The notes under the pieces are model-generated. The model did not search any database and had not been told where the DNA came from. It saw nothing but the letters and a program-made list of their open reading frames with translations. A stretch of DNA of 22,428 nucleotides. Source: Acidiferrobacteraceae bacterium (GTDB taxonomy: Bacteria; Pseudomonadota; Gammaproteobacteria; Acidiferrobacterales; Acidiferrobacteraceae). Below are positions 8,328-14,523 of the stretch, one piece after another (position 1 is the first letter of the stretch; every line of letters begins with the position of its first letter). Where the stretch lies: NCBI GenBank assembly GCA_027343725.1, contig DAHWKH010000089.1, positions 1 through 22,428 of the forward strand, in the 5' to 3' direction. The position numbers were made by a program, and so were the translations under genes.

Positions 8328-8364
8328 CGGCCCGATTCTAGCAAACCCCGCTCGCCGATGATAG

Positions 8365-8384
8365 GCCGGCCGCGCGCGGCTGGC
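8365..8384. other. Strong GC hairpin between folB and the MFS gene
   Basis: GCCGGCCG (8365-8372) pairs with CGGCTGGC (8377-8384) around a CGCG loop, 8 pairs including one G-U. There is no T-run. It lies in the 119-bp gap between two minus-strand genes and may be an RNA-stabilising or weak terminating hairpin. Confidence 0.35.
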
Positions 8385-8446
8385 GGGCCCTTATCATATA
8401 GTGATATATGGAAGAGTCGAAGAGATGCCGGGATGACCCGCGCGTT

Positions 8447-8851
8447 TCAGGAGGGATCGCCCGTTTCGGGCGTTGCGCGGCGGCGTTCGATCACGAGTCC
8501 GACGGAGCCCGCGCCGCGGATCGCGCCGCGCTTGTCGAGCTTGAGGCGCAGCCAGGCGATGGGGAATTCCGCGAGGACGAGGCGCGCCACCTCCTCGGCC
8601 AGCGTCTCGACGAGCGCGAAGCGCGAGGCGTTCACGAAGGCGATCACGCGCTTGGCGATGGCCTTGTAGTTGACCGCATAGGCAATGTCGTCGCGGGCCG
8701 CGGCCTCGCGGATATCGACGCCCATCTCGAGATCGAAGAGGATCGTCTGGCGCGTCTGGCGTTCCCAATCCCAGATGCCGATGATGCATTCCGCCTTGAG
8801 ATCGTGTAAATACAGCACATCGCGATTGTCGTGGGAGACGCCGCTACGCAT
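8447..8851 (-). CDS. folB: Dihydroneopterin aldolase FolB
   Basis: A 134-residue FolB, which cleaves 7,8-dihydroneopterin to 6-hydroxymethyl-7,8-dihydropterin and glycolaldehyde in folate synthesis. Family signs are VLYLHDLKAECIIGIWDWE (N-terminal strand and the catalytic-region glutamate), QTILFDLEM, the NYKAIAKRVIAFV helix, LVETLAEEVARLVL and the C-terminal LKLDKRGAIRGAGSVGLVIER with the conserved lysine. The ATG at 8851 gives a short leader and overlaps the divergent plsY start by 21 bp. A GTG at 8818 (start V-L-Y-L) would remove the overlap and give a FolB N-terminus of standard length, so the exact start is uncertain. Its place beside plsY and tsaD is conserved in gammaproteobacteria. 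Confidence 0.9.
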   Translation of the reverse strand: MRSGVSHDNRDVLYLHDLKAECIIGIWDWERQTRQTILFDLEMGVDIREAAARDDIAYAVNYKAIAKRVIAFVNASRFALVETLAEEVARLVLAEFPIAWLRLKLDKRGAIRGAGSVGLVIERRRATPETGDPS

Positions 8852-9457
8852 ATCTCAATATGGGCCTCTGTTTTACCGGGATGCGCCTATCTTCTCGGTT
8901 CGCTGTCGACGGCCGTGATCGCAAGCCGTGCCCTGGGCCTCCCGGATCCCCGAAACGGCGGCTCCGGCAACCCGGGAGCGACCAACGTTCTGCGGTTGGG
9001 CGGCAAGAAGGCGGCCATTATCACCTTAACCGGTGACATCCTCAAAGGGTGGCTGCCGGTGATGGCCTCGCGCGCGCTCGGTCTCGCGCCCTGGATCGTG
9101 GCGGCGACCGCGCTGGGCGCGCTCCTCGGCCATATCGCGCCGGTGTTTTTCCGGTTCCGCGGGGGCAAGGGGGTCGCCACCGCCTTCGGGGCGCTCCTCG
9201 CGATCAGCCCGCTCGCGGCCGCGGCCCTTGTGGGCATCTGGCTGTGTGTCGCGCTCGTGTTTCGCTACTCCTCGCTCGCGGCCCTGACCGCGGCCGTGGC
9301 GGCCCCCTTCCTGATGGCGACCACCCGTCCCGGCCATGCGCTCGTCTTCGGGCTCGGCACGGCGGTCATGAGCGCGCTCCTCTTGTGGCGCCATCGCCCC
9401 AACATCCGCAATCTGCTCCTCGGGCGCGAGACCAAGATCGGCGCTAAGGGGGCGTGA
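8831..9457 (+). CDS. plsY: Glycerol-3-phosphate acyltransferase PlsY
   Basis: PlsY transfers the acyl group of acyl-phosphate to glycerol-3-phosphate, the first step of membrane phospholipid synthesis, in the inner membrane. The 208-residue protein has about five hydrophobic segments and all three signature loops: GGSGNPGATN (residues 43-52), TGDILKG (67-73) and GHIAPVFFRFRGGKGVAT (100-117). The start is assigned to GTG 8831 because no other in-frame start leaves a complete first membrane helix. The Shine-Dalgarno sequence is weak. The start overlaps divergent folB, and the 3' end overlaps the convergent tsaD by 14 bp. Confidence 0.93.
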   Translation: MGDAATHISIWASVLPGCAYLLGSLSTAVIASRALGLPDPRNGGSGNPGATNVLRLGGKKAAIITLTGDILKGWLPVMASRALGLAPWIVAATALGALLGHIAPVFFRFRGGKGVATAFGALLAISPLAAAALVGIWLCVALVFRYSSLAALTAAVAAPFLMATTRPGHALVFGLGTAVMSALLLWRHRPNIRNLLLGRETKIGAKGA

Positions 9458-10454
9458 GCTCGCTCAAGGGCCAGCGCGGGCGGATCCCGAAGGCGCCGCC
9501 GTCGGTCTGCCCCTTGGCCAGGCGCAGGCAACCGGCGTAGGCGATCATGGCGCCGTTGTCGGTGCAAAATGCCGGGCGCGGGTAGTGGAGCGCGACACCC
9601 AATTCCTCGCTGTCCTTGTGAAGCCTTTCCCGGAGCCGCTGATTGGCGCCGACGCCGCCTGCGATCACGAGCCGCTTGTGGCCGGTCGCGATGAGCGCGC
9701 GGCGACATTTGATGGCGAGCGTGTCGACGATCGCCTCCTGCAAGGCAAAGGCCAGCATCGCCCGGCGCTCCTCATCGAGCGGCGCCTCCTTCGCCGCGAG
9801 CACCAAGGCGGTCTTGAGGCCGCTGAAGCTGAATTCGAGGCCCGGGCGGTCCGTCAGGGGGCGGGGGAGGCGGAGGGCGCTCGGGCCGCCCTGCTGCGCC
9901 GCGCGGCTCACGGCCGGCCCCCCGGGGTAACCAAGCCCTAAGACCTTGGCGCTCTTGTCGAAGGCCTCGCCCGCGGCATCGTCGCGCGATTCCCCGAGGA
10001 TCGTGTAGCGGCCGAGACCGCTCACATCGGCAATGAGGGTGTGGCCCCCCGACACCAAGAGCGCGAGGAACGGGAATTCGGGCCCATGCGCCTCGAGTTG
10101 CGGCGCCAGCAGATGGCCCTCGAGGTGGTGGATGCCAAGCGCCGGGATGCCGAGCGAAAACGCGAGCGCGCGCGCGAGTGCCGCGCCCACGAGCAAGGCC
10201 CCGGCGAGCCCCGGGCCTGCGGTGTAGGCGATGGCGTCGAGGGCCGTCATCGGCAGCTGTGCCTCGCGCATGAGGGCGTCGATCAGCGGCAGGAGCTTTT
10301 GGATGTGGTCGCGCGAGGCGAGCTCCGGGACCACGCCGCCGAAGGCGGCATGACCGATCTGGCTGTAGAGGGCGTGGGCGCGCAGCCCGGTATCGCGGTC
10401 ATAGAGGGCGACACCGGTATCGTCGCAGGAGGTCTCGATACCGAGCACGAGCAT
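9444..10454 (-). CDS. tsaD: tRNA N6-adenosine threonylcarbamoyltransferase TsaD
   Basis: TsaD, with TsaB and TsaE, transfers threonylcarbamoyl to A37 of ANN-decoding tRNAs. The 336-residue length is the family norm. It starts MLVLGIETSCDDTGVA (canonical N-terminus) and has the metal-binding HxxxH as H110 and H114 in HHLEGH, ALLVSGGHT, FSFSGLKT, GGVGANQRLR and CTDNGAMIAYAG. I start it at ATG 10454; upstream in-frame residues are unlike the family and run into the insertion sequence. In gammaproteobacteria tsaD is normally divergent from rpsU. Here 1.5 kb, mostly the insertion sequence, separates them. The transposase gene reads toward tsaD, so read-through expression is possible. Confidence 0.96.
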   Translation of the reverse strand: MLVLGIETSCDDTGVALYDRDTGLRAHALYSQIGHAAFGGVVPELASRDHIQKLLPLIDALMREAQLPMTALDAIAYTAGPGLAGALLVGAALARALAFSLGIPALGIHHLEGHLLAPQLEAHGPEFPFLALLVSGGHTLIADVSGLGRYTILGESRDDAAGEAFDKSAKVLGLGYPGGPAVSRAAQQGGPSALRLPRPLTDRPGLEFSFSGLKTALVLAAKEAPLDEERRAMLAFALQEAIVDTLAIKCRRALIATGHKRLVIAGGVGANQRLRERLHKDSEELGVALHYPRPAFCTDNGAMIAYAGCLRLAKGQTDGGAFGIRPRWPLSELTPP

Positions 10455-10550
10455 GGGCGGATCCGGGGCTTGAAGGGCGCCTGCAAGCTTACCGTGCCGC
10501 GGGGGCCCGGCCAAGCGCCGCGGGATGGCGGCAGAGTAGTTTCCAATCCA

Positions 10551-10566
10551 GACATGAGCCTGAAGG
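10551..10566 (+). repeat. Left terminal inverted repeat of the insertion sequence
   Basis: Sixteen bases, GACATGAGCCTGAAGG, identical to the reverse complement of 11872-11887. After one mismatch, two more bases match inward. TTCCAA lies 4 bases outside it. Confidence 0.85.
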
Positions 10567-10584
10567 GGGAGTGAAAGAGCGTTG

Positions 10585-11844
10585 TTAAGCGGCTGGGGTC
10601 TGGGCCTTGTTAATGGAACGGAATAGGTGTGCCCGGGCCTCGTTGAGGAGGCGGGCGGCCTCATTATCGCTCAGGGCGTGGGCGATGGCATCGAGGGAAT
10701 CAAAGGTGACGCCGGCCTTGAGGTGCTGGGCGGCATGGGGCAAGGACTTGAGCTTCTCGTAGGGGGTCATCATGTGGGCGTAACGGTACCGCTTTCGGAT
10801 GCGCCCCTTGGCGTCGACCTCCTCGACGGGGAAGAAGCAGGGGCGGTGGAAGTTGAGGTAGGGCGACAGCACGTTCTGGGTGAACGCGTTGACCTGGCTG
10901 GCGAAGCGGCCGGGGATGTGGCTGTAGCCTAAGTGCTTGCGCACCACCGAGCCGTTCTTGGACTCGACTAAGGCATTGTCGTTGGTGTGGCGGGAGCGGG
11001 ACTTGGTGAATTCCTGGATGGGGAGCTTGGTGAGCATGGCCGCGACCTGATGGTTGATGAACTCGGAGCCGTTGTCGGCGTGGAAGCCCTGGATGGTGAA
11101 GGGGAAGGCGGCGATGAGGGCCTCGAGGATCGGCAGGAGGAAGCGCTCGGAGAGGCGCTCGAGGGAGCCTACGAACTCGAACTGGGTGACCTCATCGACG
11201 AGATTCAGGTGATAGAGCCCCTTGATGCCGTCGAGATCGCCCTGGTGGACCGTATCGACGCGCAGATAGCCCGGCTGGTCGTTGGGGGCCGGCTTGCGCC
11301 GCACGCCGATGGCGACTGTCACCGGCCGGGTCTTGGTGAACTGGCCCCGGCGCTGCATGTAGGCCCTCGACTGGCGCAGGTTGTAGAGGTGGCCATGGGA
11401 GAGGGTCGCCAAGCGCTCGAAGCGGGCATCACCATAGACCGTGTAGGCCCGCTCGCACAGCTTGCGCGTGGCGGGCCCTGAGACGGTCCCATGCAGGGCG
11501 TCGACCTCGGCCAGGAGCAGCACGTCCTCGCGTGTATAGCGGCGCGTGAAGGGCTTCGGAGGTGTCCCCCGGCGGTCGCGGATCCGCCGGGATACGCGAT
11601 GCTGGGCCATGAGGCGGGTGATCTGCGCGCGGGACAGGCCGGTGATCTTGATGAGGTAGCGCCTGAGCACGCCCTTATCGGCTCGGCCCAGCTTAGCATA
11701 GCCAAAATGGCGCAGCTGCCGGGTCACGAAGTCATACGCCGCTTCGCGGGTCGGTATCTCAAAGGAGACAAGTTGGCTGCCGTCAAGGAATGCGCGAACC
11801 TCAGCGAGGGTCCGTAGTTGTTGGGTCTTCAGGGTCACGATCAT
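10585..11844 (-). CDS. Insertion-sequence transposase, integrase-core (rve) DDE type
   Basis: A 419-residue transposase. The N-terminal ~100 residues look like a DNA-binding region with helix-turn-helix (GLSRAQITRLMAQHRVSRRIRDRR). The central rve domain carries the catalytic triad: D197 in LRVDTVH, D257 in FHADNGSEF and E294 in NALVESKNG. The second D and E are 36 residues apart, as expected for a DDE integrase fold. The family is not certain: single-frame, about 420 residues, resembling IS481-like or ISNCY/IS1202-like elements. The ATG at 11844 sits directly against a GGAG, too close to use it. The in-frame GTG at 11838 is 6 nt from that GGAG and is the better placed start. No frameshift or internal stop is seen. 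Confidence 0.9.
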   Translation of the reverse strand: MIVTLKTQQLRTLAEVRAFLDGSQLVSFEIPTREAAYDFVTRQLRHFGYAKLGRADKGVLRRYLIKITGLSRAQITRLMAQHRVSRRIRDRRGTPPKPFTRRYTREDVLLLAEVDALHGTVSGPATRKLCERAYTVYGDARFERLATLSHGHLYNLRQSRAYMQRRGQFTKTRPVTVAIGVRRKPAPNDQPGYLRVDTVHQGDLDGIKGLYHLNLVDEVTQFEFVGSLERLSERFLLPILEALIAAFPFTIQGFHADNGSEFINHQVAAMLTKLPIQEFTKSRSRHTNDNALVESKNGSVVRKHLGYSHIPGRFASQVNAFTQNVLSPYLNFHRPCFFPVEEVDAKGRIRKRYRYAHMMTPYEKLKSLPHAAQHLKAGVTFDSLDAIAHALSDNEAARLLNEARAHLFRSINKAQTPAA

Positions 11845-11871
11845 CTCCGGATGATGCCAGACCCAAGACCG

Positions 11872-11887
11872 CCTTCAGGCTCATGTC
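11872..11887 (-). repeat. Right terminal inverted repeat of the insertion sequence
   Basis: Reverse complement of the left repeat, perfect over 16 bases. TTGGAA at 11891-11896, 3 bases outside, complements the TTCCAA outside the left repeat. Confidence 0.85.
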
Positions 11888-11906
11888 ACGTTGGAAGAGG
11901 CTGCAG

Positions 11907-11935
11907 TGTACAAAGGCGCCGATGCGCGCTAGAAT
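11907..11935 (+). promoter_or_regulatory. Promoter of the rpsU-yqeY-dnaG-rpoD operon
   Basis: TGTACA (11907-11912, 4 of 6 bases of the -35 consensus), a 17-nt spacer and TAGAAT (11930-11935, 5 of 6 of the -10 consensus) precede rpsU by about 53 bp. It lies just outside the insertion sequence, whose outermost repeat ends at 11896, so the native promoter appears to have survived; anything further upstream was replaced. Confidence 0.6.
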
Positions 11936-11988
11936 CCGCCGTTTCCATCGGGCAGCGGCCCTTTCAAAGAGCGAGGTGAGTAGCGTCT

Positions 11989-12204
11989 ATGCCATCTGTG
12001 CGGGTCAAGGAACACGAACCCTTCGAGGTCGCGCTCCGCCGGTTTCGCAGGTCCTGTGAAAAGGCGGGGGTCTTTGCCGAGGTGCGGCGTCGGGAGTTTT
12101 ACGAGAAGCCCACGGCCGTGCGCAAACGCAAGGCGGCTGCCGCCCGCAAACGCGAACTCAAAAAAATCGCCCGCGTCACCGCCCGGATCAGCCGGCCCTT
12201 TTAG
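11989..12204 (+). CDS. rpsU: 30S ribosomal protein S21
   Basis: The 71-residue length, the PSVRVKEHEPFEVALRRFRRSCEKAG start, the EFYEKPTAVRKRKAAAARKR core and the very basic C-terminus are those of S21, a small-subunit protein that helps mRNA base-pair with 16S rRNA during initiation. A GAGGTGAG ribosome site lies 8-15 nt before the ATG. It is the first gene of the macromolecular-synthesis operon with yqeY, dnaG and rpoD. Confidence 0.97.
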   Translation: MPSVRVKEHEPFEVALRRFRRSCEKAGVFAEVRRREFYEKPTAVRKRKAAAARKRELKKIARVTARISRPF

Positions 12205-12216
12205 TCACCCCCTCCT

Positions 12217-12660
12217 ATGGCCTTGAAGGAGCAGATCGCCGAGGATATGAAGGCGGCGATGCGCGCGAAAGACGTGTCGCGGCTCGAGGCCATCCGTATG
12301 CTGCGCGCCGCGATTCAGCGCCGTGAGGTCGATGAGCGCGTGGCGCTCGACGACGCGGGCGTGCTGTCTGTGATCGAGAAACTCGTGCGCCAAGGCCAGG
12401 AGTCGATCGCCCAGTTTCAGGCGGCCGGGCGCGCGGAGTTGGTGGCCAAGGAAGAGGCAGCGCTTGCGGTGTTTGCCGCCTACCGCCCCGAGCCGCTCGC
12501 CCCCGAGGCGCTGTCCGCCCTGATCGAAGAGGCCCTGCAACGAACGGGCGCGCAGTCGGTGCGTGACATGGGAAAGGTGATGGCGGACCTGAAGCCCAAA
12601 CTCCAAGGGCGGGCCGATATGGCAACCGTGAGCGCGCGCATCAAGGAGCGGCTCGCGTAA
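12217..12660 (+). CDS. yqeY: GatB/YqeY domain-containing protein
   Basis: This 147-residue protein is the YqeY family, a stand-alone version of the tRNA-binding tail domain of GatB. The pattern LKEQIAEDMKAAMRAKDVSRLEAIRMLRAAI, then YRPEPLAPEALSALIEEAL and DMGKVMADLKPKLQGRADMATVSARIKERL covers the whole family length. It is thought to be related to tRNA amidation, but its role in bacteria is not firmly established. Only 12 bp separate it from rpsU, and the bases before the ATG (ACCCCCTCCT) are pyrimidine-rich with no Shine-Dalgarno motif, so translation probably depends on coupling to rpsU. Confidence 0.93.
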   Translation: MALKEQIAEDMKAAMRAKDVSRLEAIRMLRAAIQRREVDERVALDDAGVLSVIEKLVRQGQESIAQFQAAGRAELVAKEEAALAVFAAYRPEPLAPEALSALIEEALQRTGAQSVRDMGKVMADLKPKLQGRADMATVSARIKERLA

Positions 12661-12699
12661 GAAGAACCAGGGCTTCCGGGGCGGCGGCTAGGGGGCAGC

Positions 12700-14433
12700 G
12701 TGGCAGGCAAGATACCTTCGCCTTTCATCGACGCGGTATTGGCGCGCACCGACATCGTCGAGCTGATCGGCGCGCGCGTGCCCTTGCGCAAGGCCGGGAA
12801 GGACTACAAGGCCTGCTGCCCGTTCCATGAAGAACGCACCCCCTCTTTTACCGTGAGCGGCGACAAGCAGTTCTACCACTGCTTCGGTTGCGGCGTGCAC
12901 GGCTCGGCGATCGGCTTTCTCATGAACTACGAACGCCTGGGCTTTGTCGAGGCCGTCACCGAGCTTGCGCGCCGTGCCGGGCTCGAGATGCCGACGGGCG
13001 AGCGCGGAGACGTGCGCGCGGGGCCCGACGTGCGGCCGATCCTGGCGGCGGCCGCGGCCTATTACGAAGAGGCACTGCGCCACCACCCGCAAGCGGAGCG
13101 GGCGCACGCTTACCTCAAAGGCCGCGGGGTGACGGGGCAGGTCGCCAAACGGTTTCGGCTCGGGTACGCCCCGCCCGGCTGGGACGGCCTCATCAAGGCC
13201 CTTGGCCAGGATTATGAACCGGGCCTTCTCGCGCGCGCCGGGCTCGTCATCGCCCGCGAGTCGGGCGGTGGGCATTACGACCGGTTCCGCGACCGGGTGA
13301 TGTTCCCGATCACTGATGCGCAGGGCCGCGTCATCGGTTTCGGCGGGCGCGTGCTCGGGGACGGCGAGCCCAAGTACATGAATTCGCCGGAGACGCCGTT
13401 TTTTCATAAGGGCCACGAGATCTACGGCCTACCCCAGGCCTTGACGGCGATCACGAGCGAGCGGCGCGTGCTGGTCGTGGAAGGCTATATGGATGTGATC
13501 GCCCTCGCCCAGTTCGGGGTCGAGAACGTGGTCGCGACACTCGGGACCGCGACCACGCGCGAGCACCTCGAGCGGCTTTTTCGCTATGCGCCCGAGATCG
13601 TGTTTTGCTTCGATGGGGACCGCGCCGGGCGCGAGGCCGCGTGGCGCGCGCTCGAGCAGGCCCTGCCGGTCTTGCGGGACGGGCGCCAGGTGAGTTTTCT
13701 GTTCCTGCCCGAGGGCGAGGACCCGGATACCCTGGTGCGCGCGGAGGGTGCCGCCGCGTTCGGTGCGCGTCTTGCGCGCGCGACCGAGCTTGCCGCGTTT
13801 TTTTTCGAGACGCTGTGCGCGCGCGCCGACCTCGGACGTTTGGACGGTCGCGCAAGGCTTGTTGAACTTGCCAAACCCTTGTTGTCAAAGCTTACGAGAG
13901 GGGCCTTATACGAACTCATGATTGCGCGACTCGCCGAGCTTTCCGCCTTGCAGACACCCCAGACGAAGCATCTCGTTCCCGCACGGGACGAGGCGGCGCG
14001 CCCCGCGGGATTGCCCCGGGGCCCGGTGCGCGGCAGTACCCTCGTCCGCCAAGCCGTGGCCTTGCTTTTACAGCACCCCGCCCTCATTGACACAATCGAC
14101 GAGCCGCCGCCCGCGGACCGTCCGGGCATGGAGGTGTTCGCGGCCCTGGTGGAGGTGTTGCGCGCAAGCCCGGGGCTGACGACGGGCGCGATCCTCGAGC
14201 GCTTTGCCGATAGCCCCTATCAGCCGACGCTCGCGCGGCTTGCGATGTGGGAGTACCCGGCCCTCCTGCCGGACCCGGCGGGCGCGTTTCAGGACACGCT
14301 CGCGGCTCTTGCGCGAAAGGCCCGGGACCGGGGTGCCCGGGAGCGGTATAAGTACCTGATCAACAAGGGAACATTGACCCCGGAGGAGCAGGCGGAGATT
14401 GTTGCCTATCGGCGCGCGCGCGAGGACGGGTGA
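12700..14433 (+). CDS. dnaG: DNA primase DnaG
   Basis: DnaG lays down RNA primers at the replication fork. The 577-residue protein has the full domain order: CHC2 zinc finger with C40, H43, C61 and C64 (ACCPFHEERTPSF...YHCFGCG); the catalytic core with DRVMFPI and GRVIGFGGRVL; the TOPRIM metal site with E261 in VVEGYMD and D305/D307 in CFDGDRAG; and a C-terminal helicase-binding region of about 150 residues. The start is GTG 12700, preceded by GCTAGGGGG. An ATG-initiated alternative is not available before the conserved N-terminus. Third gene of the rpsU-yqeY-dnaG-rpoD operon. Confidence 0.97.
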   Translation: MAGKIPSPFIDAVLARTDIVELIGARVPLRKAGKDYKACCPFHEERTPSFTVSGDKQFYHCFGCGVHGSAIGFLMNYERLGFVEAVTELARRAGLEMPTGERGDVRAGPDVRPILAAAAAYYEEALRHHPQAERAHAYLKGRGVTGQVAKRFRLGYAPPGWDGLIKALGQDYEPGLLARAGLVIARESGGGHYDRFRDRVMFPITDAQGRVIGFGGRVLGDGEPKYMNSPETPFFHKGHEIYGLPQALTAITSERRVLVVEGYMDVIALAQFGVENVVATLGTATTREHLERLFRYAPEIVFCFDGDRAGREAAWRALEQALPVLRDGRQVSFLFLPEGEDPDTLVRAEGAAAFGARLARATELAAFFFETLCARADLGRLDGRARLVELAKPLLSKLTRGALYELMIARLAELSALQTPQTKHLVPARDEAARPAGLPRGPVRGSTLVRQAVALLLQHPALIDTIDEPPPADRPGMEVFAALVEVLRASPGLTTGAILERFADSPYQPTLARLAMWEYPALLPDPAGAFQDTLAALARKARDRGARERYKYLINKGTLTPEEQAEIVAYRRAREDG

Positions 14434-14523
14434 CCGACAGAGGGCCGTGCCGTGCGGCCGCGCCGATATCGTATATACTTACCCGTTAATTTGGGGCCGT
14501 GCGCCCCGTCGAAGAAGGTCGAC

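Larger units (their letters stand above)
10541..11896. mobile_element. Insertion sequence with DDE transposase, between tsaD and rpsU
   Basis: A roughly 1.36-kb element bounded by inverted repeats. GACATGAGCCTGAAGG at 10551-10566 is repeated perfectly in reverse complement at 11872-11887. Outside these, TTCCAA (10541-10546) and its complement TTGGAA (11891-11896) extend the match, offset by one base, so the exact tips could be either set. It contains one intact transposase on the minus strand. I see no convincing target-site duplication; GGCgGCAGaGTA (10527-10538) against GGCtGCAGtGTA (11899-11910) is too imperfect to rely on. Intact gene and matching ends suggest a fairly recent insertion. 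Confidence 0.85.

Noticed and set aside
10527..11911. Target-site duplication of the insertion sequence
   Set aside because: The best candidate, at 10527-10538 and 11899-11910, matches at only 10 of 12 positions and does not abut the repeats.
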